Both the position numbers and the translations under genes were made by a program. Of a DNA stretch of 64,000 nucleotides, positions 22,701 to 33,390 are shown one piece after another (the first letter of the stretch is position 1; each line of letters starts with the position of its first letter). Origin of the DNA: Tenrec ecaudatus (taxonomy: Eukaryota; Chordata; Mammalia; Afrosoricida; Tenrecidae). The stretch is from assembly GCF_050624435.1 (NCBI RefSeq), contig NC_134541.1:5963983-6027982 (forward strand). Reading direction: 5' to 3'. A model generated the notes under the pieces. That model did no database searches. It saw nothing but the letters and a program-made list of their open reading frames with translations, and was not told where the DNA came from.

Positions 22701-25700
22701 ATGCCCCTGCTGGTCGCAAAGTGGGTCTCATTGCTACTCGCTGGACTGGGCGGCTCCGGGGAACCAAGACTGCAGGAGAAGGAGAACTAGGGCTGAGGAC
22801 TCAATAAATTCTTTTCTCCTGTCACCTAAAAAGAAAGAAACAAGCTAAAGGCCGGAAAACAAAAACCCATATAAAGAAAAAAAGTACAACATTGTAAATC
22901 ACTACCAGGGCATATAACGGGATACCCCCCTCAAAACTGGAATTGTGCTGGGTGAGGCAGAGCTTTGTAGTACGCATGTTTTCACTAGGCAAGCATCTTG
23001 CAACTTATGGATTAGTGCACCCAGTGGCATTGCCTGAGAATGTTCTCTCTGGTCACAGTGAATTTTCATGTAAAAGCAGTTTGGCTCTAACCTTGTTTTT
23101 GGTATTTTACAATTGAAGAGAATAGCACGGGGCTGTGAAATTTTGGTTCCTGCTCAAGAAAAATTCCGCAGAAACTGTTGTTACAGGGACAGCACTTTGG
23201 AAAGAACTCAAACGTACGAGTGGTTTTCTCATTTCAGAAAAGGTGAAATTTCAATTGATGACAACCCTTGTTCTGGATGACTGCCACCTTCTCAGACAAA
23301 AATATTGACTCATAGTGCTTTTGGAGTCTGTTCTGCCAGGTCAATCTGTTAAGCAAGCTTTCTATTTAGAGGCTCTGAAAAGATTATATAACAGTAGGGG
23401 GCAAAATAAGGCCTGGTTTGTGGCAGATGGGGCACTGGTTTTGCCATGACAGTGCACCTGCTTACACAGCCATCTGAGTGCGCCGGTTTTTGTGCTCCAT
23501 GCACTTTACTCTCCTAACCTTGCTCCATGCAACTTTTTAATCATTTTATTGGGGGCTCGTACAACTCTTATCATAATCCATACATCCATCCGTTATGTCA
23601 AGCACATTTGTATATTTGTTGCTATCATCATTCTCAAAACATTTGCTTTCTGCTTGAGCCCTGTTATCAGCTCATTTCACCCCCCCACCTTCCAAGCTCC
23701 CCCTCCCTCATGAACCCATGATAATTTATAAATTATTATTTTGTCACATCTTACCCACTCCCCTCACCCACTTTTCTGTTGTCCATCCCCCAAGGAGGAG
23801 GTTATATGTAGTTTCTTGTAACTGGTTCCCGCTTTCTACCCCACCCTCCCGGTATCACCACTCTCAGCACTGGTCCTGAAGGGATCATCTGTACTGGATT
23901 CCCTGTTTCCAGTTCCTATCTGTACCAGTGTACATCCTCTGACCTAGCCAGATTTGTAAGGTAGAATTGGGATCATGATAGTGGGGGCCCCAGGGAGGCA
24001 CTTAGGAACTAGAGGAAAGTTTTATGTTTCATCATTGCTATACTGCACCCTGACTGGCTCATCTCCTCCTCCCAGCCCTCTGTAAGAGGATGTCCAGTGG
24101 CCTACAAATGGGCTTTGGGTGCCCACTCTGCACTCCCCCTTATTCACAATGATTTGATATTTTTCTTTTGTTCTTTGATACCTGATCCCTTCAACACCTC
24201 GTGATCACACAGGCTGGGGTGCTTCTATGTGGGCTTTGTTGCTTCTGAGCTAGATGGCCACTTGTTTACCTTCAAGCCTTTAAGACCCCAGATGCTATAT
24301 CTTTTGATAGCTGGGCACCATCAGTTTTCTTTACCACTTTTGCTTATGCACCCATTTGTCTTCAGCAATTGTATTAGGAAGGTGAGCACACGATGATATG
24401 ATCTTTGTTCTTCGATGTGTGATACCTGATCCCTTCACCTCATGATCACACAAGCTGGTGTGCTTCTTCCATGTGGGCTTTGTTGCTTCTCAGCTAGATG
24501 ACCCCAGACGCTATATCTTTTGATAGCCGGGGTAACTTCTTTCTGTTTCCACAAATGAAGAGATACATGAACTGATAGCAATTTGATGATGTAGAAGAGC
24601 GAAGAAAAAAATGAGGGAGGTGCTGTCAGCCATCCACACGGATGTGCTTGAAAAATCTTTCCAAGAATGTTATCTCAGAGTTGATGAGTGTAATGCAGAG
24701 TACTTTGAAGATGGTATTATTGTTTTGTAAAATAAAATACATAACTTTGGGGAAATTTTTTCTGGGTTTTATCAGGGGGCTATTCCCTCTTATAAGGCAA
24801 TTACACTGATGACATCAATTTTCCCAATGACTCAGCACTCAGGGCATGTAAATCTTTAATGCAATCAAGAGCCTCATCTTTCTCCCCTGTAGTGGCTAGT
24901 GGTTTTGAATTACTAACCACTGTACAACAAGGTCACTGTGCAACTGTGGACATAATATCCTCTGTCCTCTATACTGGGCTTCTTTTTGCTTTTTAATTAT
25001 TGATCTTTTTAAACGGTAGAAATAGCATAATAACAATCAATTTTTTTCCAGTTACCATCATGTAGCTTCAGCAGGCATCTGTAATGGGCAGTCTTTGTCC
25101 TAAGCATGTGATCCAGTGTCAATAAATGTAAAATATCAGAATATGCACTTTTCCATGTTCCTGTTCACTTCTGGCATTAGCTGCCCACACTGGATTTCTT
25201 TCTCTGATTCAGAAACTCAAACTTACTGTCACCAAGTCTATTCCAACTTCAGCAACCCTATGGAACAGAGAAAAACTGCTTCTGTGGGTTTCTGATTCCG
25301 TCAGTCTTTACAGGAGTAAAAGCCTCTTTCTCTTTGACCCTATTCACAGAGAACTAGGTCAGACCTAAGAACTTCAAAGGTACTATCTTTCAAATTGCCA
25401 CATGGACAGATTTTCGGTTCAAGTTTGAGAGTTCACACAACAGCCTGGTGGCAACAAGTTTGGAGAGTCCCTTTTTCCTTAAGCAAGCCTGCGTGCAACT
25501 TATCTGCCCTTGGGCTCACTGGGAAAACATGGATGCTACATCTGACCTCCCCTGTATGGAGAAGGAATATCTAACTTTGAACCCAGTTCAAGGCCAATTT
25601 CTACCAGGCAACGGTCACCCATGCCTCTACCCTCCATTGTCCTTTCCCTGTTCTGACACCAAACACTCCTCCCAAGGCACCCTACATCTCTGCTGGGTTT

Positions 25701-28265
25701 GATAGTTTGCCCCAATGCCTCTGCTCAGTATGCCTCTTTGCTCCTCACAGATCTAGGTATACAGGCATGACCAAAGAACTATGTGCTCAGAAAGAATTAG
25801 ATGAACTTCTTTATATGTAGACTCTTCAGGGTCAACAGTTAAACTCTCGTGAAAACCAAAGATGATGTTCTGATGGATCCCTTCCTTTTAGTTGTTCCTA
25901 GAAGATGTTTGTGATCCAGTTGCCTGATGGGGAATACTAAGTTCTTTTGAGGTTAAAAGACAGCTGAGGGTAACACACCTGATTCCAGGAGGAGTTCCTT
26001 CCTGTCCAAGTGTTGCTCACCTGGTGCTGTGGTTCCGGATAATTTGTGCTCTCCACAGATTTTTGTAACAAATCTGGAGTACAGGCATGTTCACCATGTA
26101 TGAAGAACTTGCTATGGAAAGCTTGCTTTGGAACTAGCTAGATGAAGTTCCTCAGATGCAGATTCTTCAGAGCCCCAGTGAACTCTGATCGTGGGAGTTG
26201 GTGCTGTTTTGCTGCATTGATTTCTTACTCATTCTAGGAGCCAGTTACAATCGAGGATGTCACTGTGCTTTTCTCGGAGGCAGAATGGAAGACACTGAGC
26301 TCTGAGCAGAAGAACCTGTATGGAGACGTGATGCTGGAGATTTATAGGAATTTACTCTCTTTGGGTGAGAATGTGCTGTTTTCTCTTTTACCTTTGCACA
26401 TGTTTATTGGAGCCCTACTGTGTGCCCAAAAATGAGACCTGGTTCTACATACCAAACCTGGTTTTGGAACATCATCTTTATGAACTATGTTATGCTACTA
26501 GACTCAATTGACCCCTTACCATGGGGACAACTTCAAACCAGTGAGTCGCCATAAGTGCCACTTGTGTGCTTTATTACATACATGAAGACATTTGCAGCAC
26601 ACAAACATTTTTGTGCATGTCCCATCCTATACATGTATGCATACATAGCTACTGCCTATGTTTGTTTCATTTCAAGGATTAAGCTGTTAAACAAGATGGT
26701 TTTGATATTTTTCTGTTTGGTCATAAACTGTAAAGTGTTGCCCTGCAATTGCAATGCCACCTGAAGGGGTTAACTAACAAACTGTGTTAGAGAAGTGTCT
26801 ACAGACTCCTGAGCAAATGGCATGTTTGCAAAAGGGATCGGTGGTAATGGCGGGAATTTTTCTGAGGAGTAAGGAGCCCTGGAAGCCCTGTAGTTTCAGA
26901 ATTGGGCTAACTGCAAGATCATACAGCCCCACAGAGGGGTGTTCTAGAGTAGAAGTAGCAGAAAGGAAAGAGAAGAGAGAAAACAAAAAGCGGACAAAGA
27001 AACTCTGAAAGAGACTGAAAACTGGACACAGTGAGAGACCTGGAATCGGCCCAGGGACAGAGACAGCAGCCCCAGGTCTCACACGGTGCATGTGTAAGTT
27101 AGTGGGGACATTCGAGAAGAGTGTTTTGCTCAGGAGGCTGACAGGACACCTGCACAGTAGAGAGCAGCTGAGGGCTGCTGAACTGAAGAAGGGAGACGCT
27201 GCTGAAATCCCTCCTGATCCTGAGCTGTGGCCTGTCCTTTAGTCTACCACCTAACTCTAAGTATGGTCTGCGAGTTCTCTGTGGCCACTGTAATGAATTA
27301 TCACCCCTCGAGGAGAAGTAGATTCACCCATGGGGAGGATGGCTACTCTAAGAACTGATTTAACAATTGAAGGTTGGAGGAAGGACTGACTGCCAAATCA
27401 TGTTACTCATCCATCGACCAATCCTGATCATTCACTCAAAGATGGTCATATTCAAGTGCTACACCTCTGACATTTTCACACAGAGACTGTCTCCTATATC
27501 TGAGGCCCATCAGACTGAGTGGCTTCATATTTCATCAGTCCATCTTTATAATAAGAAAAATCATGAAGATTTCTATGTAATCATAGGAACTGTTATTTCC
27601 CAGTAATAGCAAAAGGATAAGGACAGGATATATCACTGTGAGTGCCTGTGGCTTAGAGGGCTTTAGGAGAAAGAACAGGCCAGGCGTAGGAGAAGCTGTT
27701 TACAGAGCAGAAGCAATATCTGATCCTTCCTTGAGGAATTCTAATCTGGCTGACATGTTGCAAAGGTTTTGAGCGTGGGTTATCTGGATTTCAGTAAGTA
27801 AACCCATTGTCATTGAGTTGATACCAACTCACAGCAGCCTTATAGAACATGGTAGATCTGACCCATTAGGGTTTCCCAGGCTGTGAATTTCTCTAGAAGC
27901 AGACTGCAGCACAGTTCTACCACGGAGCTGTTGCTGGGTTTGAGGTATCATCTATTTGGATGGCAGCCCAGCGCTTTAGCCACTGCTCTACCTGGAGTCC
28001 TTCTGGATTGCAATAAGAAGGGCACTTGATAAAAATGGAACATGGATGACCGGTTGGTGGAGAAATAAATTGTGTTTGATATATGGTGAATGACAACTGT
28101 GAGTGTAGGATTGTTAGTGCCATCAAGAGTACTCCGACTTTGAGTGAACACATATGTTCACCAAGATGGATTAGCACAGCTCCCTCGGCCTATGGCCCTC
28201 TAGATGCAGATTGATTGAAAATCACTAGGCCACCTTCTGAACCATCACCCTTTCAGCTAGTAATC

Positions 28266-28320
<55 letters not shown>

Positions 28321-30084
28321 TGATACTCCACCAGGCAGATGCTGTCATAAGAGAGAGCAGCAATGTCCAAGCAGCCCTACTCACTGCTGCCCTAATAGAA
28401 TTTTCTCTCTCCTGTAGAACCAAAATCACAAATCTATTCCTGTTTCTCCTGCCTCCTGGATTTCCCTTGTCAGCAATTCCTCTGGCAGCATGTGCTTCAG
28501 ATCTTCCCGGACTTGTATACAGAGGATCACTTGCATCCAGGAGAGTCCAGCCCAGGGCATCCAGAGCATCAGGATTCTGATCAGAACTGCACCAGTGAAA
28601 ACACAGAAGGACTGGAAAGAGAAGTTTCCAAACCCTTGTGTGGGAGCACAGAGGAGAGGGAGACCTCATGGGCTTTATTCAGTCCAACCTGGGGTGAGTC
28701 AGCAAGCCCCAGGGAAGGCAACACAGTGATGGCAGTGGAGGCCAACTCAGCCCCAAGTGAAAAAAACTGTGGGGAAACAGACAAGGGTTTGAAGAGATTA
28801 GAAACCTCAAGGTTTGGAGTAATTACTTGTAGAGAGGATGAACCAGACTGCAGTCTGAAATTAGACTTTACAAACCAGATGGCCCCCTCTCAGAAGTCAC
28901 AGTTATCCAGTGAGTGCTACCAAGGCCTTACACAGGAATCCTTTTTCCTTAGTCAACAGAGGACCCACTCAGCAGAGAAACCTTACATGTGTAAGATATG
29001 TGGGCGAGGCTTTAGCCCAAAGTCGACTCTCATTGCACACCAGAGGATACACTCGGGAGAGAAACCATATGTGTGTAAGGAGTGTGGGCGAGCCTTTAGC
29101 TGGAAATCAGATCTCATCAAACACCAAAGGATACATTCAGGGGAGAAACCACATGTGTGCAATGTGTGTTGGCGAGCCTTTAGGCTAAAATCAACTCTCA
29201 TCATACACCGGAGGACACATTCAGGGGAGAAGCCACATCTGTGCAAGGAGTGTGGGCGAGCCTTTAGCCAACAGTCACATCTCAAAAAACATCAGACGAT
29301 ACACTCTGGAGAGAAACCACATGTGTGTAAGGAATGTGGGCGAGGCTTTAGAGACAAGTCAACTCTCATCACACACCACAGAACCCACACAGGTGAGAAA
29401 CCTTATATATGTCCGGAATGCGGGCGAGGCTTTAGTGACAAGTCAATTCTCATCGCACATCAGAGGACACATTCAAGCGAGAAACCTTACATGTGTAAGG
29501 AATGTGGGGGAGGCTTTAGCAGAAAGGGACATCTGAATAAGCACCAGAGGATACACTCAGGGGAAAAACCCCATGTGTGTAATGAGTGTGGGCGAGCCTT
29601 TCCCTGGAAGTCAGATCTTAATAAACACCAGAGGATACACTCTGGGGAGAAGCCACATGTGTGCATGGAGTGTGGACGAGGCTTCAGCCGAAAGTCCACT
29701 CTCATCAGACACCAGAGGACACACACAGGTGAGAGACCTTATGTATGTAAGGAATGTGGGCGAGGCTTTAGCCAAAAGTCAACTCTCATCACACATCAGA
29801 TGACACACTCAGGGGAGAAACCTTACATGTGTGAAGAGTGTGGTTCAGGCTTTTCCTGCAAAGCAAATGTCATCACACACCAGAGGATACATTCTGGGGA
29901 GAAGCCACATGTGTGCAATGAGTGTGGACGAGGTTTCAGCCGAAAATCAACTCTCATCAGACACCAGAGGACACACACTGGTGAGAGACCTTATGTATGT
30001 AAAGACTGTGGGCGAGGCTTTAGCCAAAAGTCACCTCTCATCACACACCAGATGACACACTTGAGAGAAACCTTACATATGTAA
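16745..30084 (+). CDS. ZNF343: ZNF343-like KRAB zinc-finger gene, unit 2 (four coding exons)
   Basis: Exons 16745-16772, 16950-17008, 26238-26364 and 28418-30084 join in frame with GT...AG borders to give 626 codons. The predicted protein is a nuclear, sequence-specific DNA-binding repressor: KRAB-A at residues about 32-71, a spacer, then 13 C2H2 fingers from residue 261. KRAB-A domains are known to recruit TRIM28. KRAB-B is absent, as in ZNF343. The N-terminal GLSSNDTD stretch and the spacer (residues 72-130, with a CFSC pair and [10 protein letters not shown]) match what I recall of ZNF343. Oddities are Gly in place of Arg before DVMLE in KRAB-A, a frameshifted C-terminus, a 9.2-kb intron 2 full of insertions and no CpG-island promoter. 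The frame is open, but transcription is unproven. Confidence 0.75.
16950..17008 (+). CDS. ZNF343: Coding exon 2 (unit 2)
   Basis: A 59-nt exon after a CTTTCTTTAG acceptor, ending CTG|GTGAGT. It encodes [20 protein letters not shown] across the junction, a segment also present in ZNF343. The unit 3 copy has the same length and borders. Confidence 0.7.
17150..19185 (-). mobile_element. LINE fragments in unit 2 intron 2
   Basis: Minus-oriented 3' parts of the common LINE family, starting with the complement of the AATAAAATGAT end. They are absent from the corresponding place in unit 3 (about 46860). Nested in them are the LTR-like element 17541-18037 and a 70-bp LINE tail at 18049-18117 flanked by CATAAGCAGTCTT on both sides. 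Confidence 0.6.
17541..18037 (-). mobile_element. LTR-like element, family 2
   Basis: An almost full-length copy of the family at 260-2860 in opposite orientation. It begins near GGCAGTTACATAATC and ends CCCTGACTAACACA. No internal genes. Confidence 0.5.
19318..19407 (-). mobile_element. AfroSINE, left part of a split copy
   Basis: The body of a reverse AfroSINE. Its continuation lies at 24847-24970, after a 5.4-kb insertion. In unit 3 the same SINE is continuous at about 47000-47170. Confidence 0.65.
19457..20439 (+). mobile_element. Tigger/pogo-like DNA transposon with transposase remnant
   Basis: 983 bp with inverted ends CCGTATATACTCGTG and, on the complement, CCGCATATACTCAAA, flanked by TA on both sides. 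From about 19757 to 20076 it encodes a pogo-type transposase C-terminus: an EWMSSG-like start, a [11 protein letters not shown] stretch, an [16 protein letters not shown] block, an acidic region and a final SSFEGF. One in-frame TGA lies near 19847, and the catalytic DDE core is missing. It is an internally deleted, non-autonomous copy. Confidence 0.8.
20617..21264 (+). mobile_element. LINE 3'-end copy with TSD
   Basis: Flanked by CTTGCATCAG at 20607-20616 and 21271-21280, with further matching bases to the left. It ends in CCCAATAAAATGATTTAAAA. No coding content. Confidence 0.7.
21500..22013 (-). mobile_element. Older LINE fragment
   Basis: Minus-oriented fragment sharing the GGTGTGCTTCTTCCATGTGG and ACACTTTGCTGTAG landmarks with the LINE family elsewhere in the window. 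The RPL8 retrocopy begins at its right end. Confidence 0.5.
22014..22860 (+). pseudogene. RPL8: RPL8 processed pseudogene
   Basis: An intronless copy of the 60S ribosomal protein L8 mRNA. Most of the protein reads well ([20 protein letters not shown], then [20 protein letters not shown]). It has a deletion near the N-terminus, a TGA after the residues FRDPYRFKK (stop at 22237-22239), a two-residue loss in the VASGG region and a 2-base deletion near the C-terminus. AATAAA follows the old stop at about 22804, then an A-rich tail. It sits in a transposon-rich block of intron 2 of the unit 2 gene, same strand. It is a dead retrocopy. Confidence 0.9.
22915..24785 (+). mobile_element. Mariner-like transposon relic, split by a LINE
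   Basis: Conceptual translation gives a mariner-type transposase with many stops and shifts: a [16 protein letters not shown] stretch near 23215, an HDSAPAYTA block near 23450 (HDNAPAHT in the family) and a [10 protein letters not shown] block near 23510. A LINE interrupts at about 23538. The sequence resumes at 24534 with [11 protein letters not shown] and ends with a YFEDG motif near 24712. The outer ends are approximate. It is inactive. Confidence 0.75.
23538..24533 (-). mobile_element. LINE 3'-end copy inside the mariner relic
   Basis: Minus-oriented member of the common LINE family, starting TTAATCATTTTATTGGGGG. AACTTTTT on the left and AACTTCTTT on the right look like the target duplication. 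It splits the conserved CNF/FLF region of the mariner transposase. Confidence 0.65.
24847..25330 (-). mobile_element. AfroSINE pieces
   Basis: 24847-24970 is the right part of the SINE begun at 19318. 25205-25330 is a second, diverged reverse AfroSINE (AAACTTACTGTCACCAAGTC). Between them lies intron-2 sequence shared with units 1 and 3. Confidence 0.55.
26238..26364 (+). CDS. ZNF343: KRAB-A exon (unit 2)
   Basis: 127 nt, acceptor ATTCTAG and donor G|GTGAGA. It encodes a complete KRAB-A box from [17 protein letters not shown] to LLSLG. DV at the start, the W of the AEW triplet, LY and the DVMLE core are all kept. Canonical EEW reads AEW here, and the usual Arg before DVMLE is Gly in this copy but Arg in unit 3. 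Whether this weakens TRIM28 binding is not known. Confidence 0.85.
26365..28417 (+). other. Intron 3 of the unit 2 gene
   Basis: Paralogous along most of its length to 50307-53770 and partly to 37431-38370. It carries AfroSINE traces at 26870-26940 and 27800-28010 and a long (TG)n tract. I see no gene. Confidence 0.6.
28266..28316. repeat. (TG)n microsatellite
   Basis: About 25 uninterrupted TG units, roughly 100 bp before the zinc-finger exon acceptor of unit 2. At the same place unit 3 has only a short GTATGTGTATGTGTGAGAG tract (53633-53660). Confidence 0.95.
28418..30084 (+). CDS. ZNF343: Zinc-finger exon, unit 2 ZNF343-like gene
   Basis: Acceptor CTCCTGTAG, then an open frame to TAA at 30082-30084. 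The first 190 codons form the spacer. Thirteen C2H2 fingers of 28 residues follow from 28984, with linkers HSGEKP or HTGE(K/R)P. Contact residues at helix positions -1, 2, 3 and 6 run PSTA, WSDK, LSTI, QSHK, DSTT, DSIA, RGHK, WSDK, RSTR, QSTT, CANT, RSTR, QSPT. Fingers 9-11 are repeated as 12-13 plus a broken fourteenth. A 2-base deletion after finger 13 shifts the frame and gives the tail LRETLHM. Confidence 0.85.
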
Positions 30085-30114
30085 GAAGTGTGTGTCAGGC
30101 TTTTCCTGCAAAGC
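30085..30114 (+). pseudogene. Broken fourteenth finger after the unit 2 stop
   Basis: The bases continue the finger-11 type sequence (GTGTCAGGCTTTTCCTGCAAAGC) out of frame, then stop abruptly where a T-rich retroelement end begins. The array was therefore once longer. Confidence 0.75.
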
Positions 30115-30370
30115 CTTTTTTTATTAGTCAGGTTGTAATACACATATCATTCACATAGAGTACAATATACAATTGCTACCACAACCAGTTTCCAAACATT
30201 CTTTTTCTTCATGGTCTCCTTGACATCGTCTCCTTGGTACCCTACCAACCACCACTGTACCACCACTTTTATATAAAGATATAGTATCACATCATTTTAT
30301 TGGTAAGTTAATAGTGTATAATTATGTTGTTTTAAAATAAAATCATTTGCTTTTTAAAGACAATGCCGTT
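30115..30370 (-). mobile_element. L1-like 3' fragment truncating the finger array
   Basis: Begins with a T-rich run and resembles the L1-type sequence at 13825 and 19410, with the landmark ACACATATCATTCACATAG. It abuts the last finger of unit 2. An AATAAA at 30336-30341 is the nearest candidate polyadenylation signal for the gene. Confidence 0.5.
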
Positions 30371-32074
30371 TCATTCACTTGTCAATTTTTTCAGTGCTGT
30401 GGAGATAGTGCTATAAGAAATGTCTGGAAACGGAATTTTAAAAACCTTCAATGGGTCCTTTCTTTCTTGTTCTTTTCCTCTTTTCAGCCTTTCATTGTGT
30501 GGTTGGATGAAAGTTGACAGAGCAGAGCAGCTCTTTCTTCCATAGTTCACGTGCATTGTGGCTCATGTTGTTGAGGGCTGCCCTCATATTGTGCCATCAT
30601 TCATCCCCTTTCCTCCCCGTGTTATCCCTTCTTTCCTCACCCTTCTGAGTGCTCTCCTGCTACGCTGACCTTTTGATCTCACAGGGTTGACTATTCTAAG
30701 GCACACCTCCCTAATGTTCCTGTTCCACCCATAGATCTGTCCATTGTTGGGTGGAAAACTGACCTGGTGGGTGAAGCTCACCTCCAAACCTGAAAGGTGA
30801 CTAAGGATCATGGTCTTGGGTAGAGTCCATCTGCCTTTATGTAACCAATAAGACTTTTTTGTTTTTAATTTTAAGTGTTGATCCACATATTTGTCCCACC
30901 CAATCCAGTTCCTAATGTGATGCCTTTCAGATCAGCTGGCAGTAATAGCCAGCCATGATCCAGTTCCTCTGACCTCAGGGTATAAGAGACTGATACTTGA
31001 AGCGTCCATTAGTCTGATTGTTCTTAAAAATCCTCTACTTTCTTCACACTTCTCCAGATGGACAGAAAGCACCAGTTGCTATATATAGAGCTACTTATTT
31101 TATCCGAAGAGCTCAGTCAGTACTCACCAAGATAAGATGTAGAACTCTTTTTGAACAATGGACTATGTGAAGCCAGTTGACTTCGATGCCTCCCGAGATC
31201 ATTGTCTTAAGTGCCTGAGGCCCATGACTCCTCATAAGTTGTTTGGTTCTCTCTTAGTTTTCAGCACTTTGCCCTTATGGCCTCTTCCCAGGCACGGAAA
31301 TATTTGGAGCACAGGTAAATATCCTAGTAGAAATACCTCTTGTGGAACCTATATGGGGGGCTTCAAAAAGTTAGTGGAAATTTTACATGATTTAATCCTA
31401 TTTTCCCATGAACTGAAGAACCCTCATTTATATTCATAAGTTTAGAATCCCACTCTCCTTTCCCCCCTCACTCCCCCTGTGCGTCTGTCTGTACATCCAT
31501 GTGTAGATCACTGTCATTGCAAGATGGTGTGTGAGTCCTTTACTCATGTCATCTTTTCCTCTGACCCGCCTCCCACTGTCTTCACCTTCCTCTTAATATT
31601 TTCTGACCTCCCTCTGGTGGTGTATTGCCTATCCCTTCACCCTGAAGTAAACTGACCAAAGGAAAGCACACACATATAAAAAGACATTGGGGGGGGGGGA
31701 GCTCTTACAGCTCTTAAACAATCCATGCATTAACTGTAAGAAGCTCCATATTTGTTAGTTGCTAGATGACTTGCCCACTTTCCCCTCCCATCTCAGAAAG
31801 CTGACTTCTAGTTGACCTGCCTATTCCCCTTTCCCTTCTGGGATATCTCTACTGGTGATTAATTAAGTGTACTCTCATGTTCACGGGTTCAGGACCTTAT
31901 CGTCTATTCTTACCTTGCAATGTTTTCTTGCTCTTTGAATTCTGGTATTGTTTCCTTTTTGATAACAGATGTACCTTGAAATGCTTACTTGTTCTTTTGA
32001 AGTTATTGTTTGTTTCTGTACATACTTACTTTAGTGTAGACAAATGTTAAATGATTTTTTGCCTTTAAAGACGA
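30371..32074. other. Intergenic, little recognised
   Basis: I see no gene. At 31350-31428 a short stretch has CTTCAAAAAGTTAGTGGAAA facing a degraded complement (CCCATGAACTGAAGAA), resembling an old mariner-type MITE. Around 31690-31760 there is a weak LINE-like fragment after a (G)n run. The rest is unassigned. Confidence 0.4.
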
Positions 32075-32235
32075 ACTAAAAGGCGGGGTGGGGGTGGGAA
32101 ATGAGCTGATCCCAAGGGCTCAAGTAGAAATAAAATGTTTTCAAAATGATGATGACAACAGATATATAGATGTGCTGGACACAATGGATGTATGTAAGAG
32201 TCCCCAATAAAATGCTTTTAAAATAAATAAATAAA
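32075..32235 (+). mobile_element. Short LINE 3'-end copy
   Basis: Contains the terminal part of the common family (ATGAGCTGATCCCAAGGGCT) and ends CCCCAATAAAATGCTTTTAA with an A-rich tail. Strongly 5'-truncated. Confidence 0.65.
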
Positions 32236-32559
32236 CATGGACTAAAATGTCCACTTAGGACTGCAATCAGTGAATCACCTTTAGATTCTAGCACTCCTGT
32301 TTTAACCAACTACTCTTCTAAATTATCAAGACATTATAGTGGCTGTCATTTTTTGAACCCACAACATTCTGGTGCATTGGCCAGGAATTCACCGTGTCCT
32401 GATGCCTCTGCCTGGCAGCTGTTCCAGGAAGTGTGGGACCTCTAGGGGAGGCGCCCCCTGATTTCACCAAGGCCCTGGACCTATATTCTCAGTTAAGAAG
32501 CTGCTTGGGGATACTGGAATTTGGCCTGAATCTCCTGTTCCTGGGTCTCCTAGACAACT

Positions 32560-33379
32560 ACCCCCCTTTAAAAATATTTATATAATATTTTCATTCACAT
32601 ATCTTACTCATTCCAATATATGCCTTCCCTTCCTGTACAGTTTTGTTGTTCAATCCCATTGGGTTAGCTTATATAATCATCAGTGCTATCAACTTTCTCC
32701 CTCTTCTCCCCCAATTTCCCATCCCCTCAGGGAACCATTACTCCTGTCACTGTCTCTGAGGGGTCCTCTATTTTGATTACTATATACCAAGCTGTCTTAA
32801 ATATAAAAATGAACATATGCAACTCTAACATGATAAAGGAGGTATATTACATAAAGACCCTAATAGTAGTAATAGGAAATCTTAAAGAACTAGAGCATAG
32901 TTGTGGGGTTCATCAGTGCCATACTACACCCTGGATTTATCATCCCTTCTGTGTGGCCCTTCTGATAGGGACTGTCCAATTGTCTTGCTGGTGGGCTTTG
33001 GGTTTCTACTACATCCATTCTTCATATTGATTTGGTTGCATGTTTTTTTTTAATTTCTGATATCTCTTCTCGTCGAAACCTCATGATCATACAAGCTGGT
33101 GTGCTTCTTCCATGTGGGCTTCTTTGATTCCCTGTGTTTAATTACAAGCCTTTAAGTTCCCAGATGCTATATCTTTTGATAGCCATACACCATCAGATTT
33201 CTTCACAGCATTTGCTTGTGTATCCATTTTGTCTTCAGTGATCATGTCAGGAAGGTGGGTATGATACAAGTCCACATTGTTAGAACAAACTGTTCTTGTA
33301 CTGAGGTAAGATTTAAGTAGAGAACCAAAGTCTCTACTTCCTTATTTTATGAACGTATATATACATATATAAACAAATA
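32560..33379 (-). mobile_element. LINE-derived region
   Basis: Minus-oriented LINE sequence similar to 18130-19100 and 47260-47760. It includes the GTGCTTCTTCCATGTGGGCTT and GTTCTTGTACTGAGG landmarks. It was the target of the SMCO4 retrocopy. Confidence 0.55.
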
Positions 33380-33390
33380 CACATATTTTC

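Larger units (their letters stand above)
19408..24846 (-). mobile_element. 5.4-kb nested insertion in unit 2 intron 2
   Basis: Bounded by the direct repeat TGTAAATCTTT (19397-19407 and 24847-24857) that splits an AfroSINE. The left edge is a poly-T-like run, so the outer element is probably a minus-oriented L1-type insertion. Inside are a Tigger-like element, a LINE 3' copy, an RPL8 pseudogene and a mariner relic. Unit 3 lacks the whole block. Confidence 0.55.

Noticed and set aside
22283-22807. Functional RPL8-like gene from the open 174-codon part
   Set aside because: An upstream stop, an N-terminal deletion and a shifted C-terminus leave only a fragment with a poly(A) remnant, typical of a processed pseudogene.
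28983-29285. Antisense open frames over the finger arrays (also 29487-29726 and 54915-55304)
   Set aside because: They repeat the same CGFSPEC- and CILWCL-type pattern every 84 bases, as the reverse reading of the finger linker must. They are shadows of the repeat.
28418-30084. PRDM9 itself
   Set aside because: The finger framework is PRDM9-like, but no SET/PR exons were found. The KRAB box is of the classical KRAB-A type, and the N-terminal and spacer segments fit ZNF343 better.
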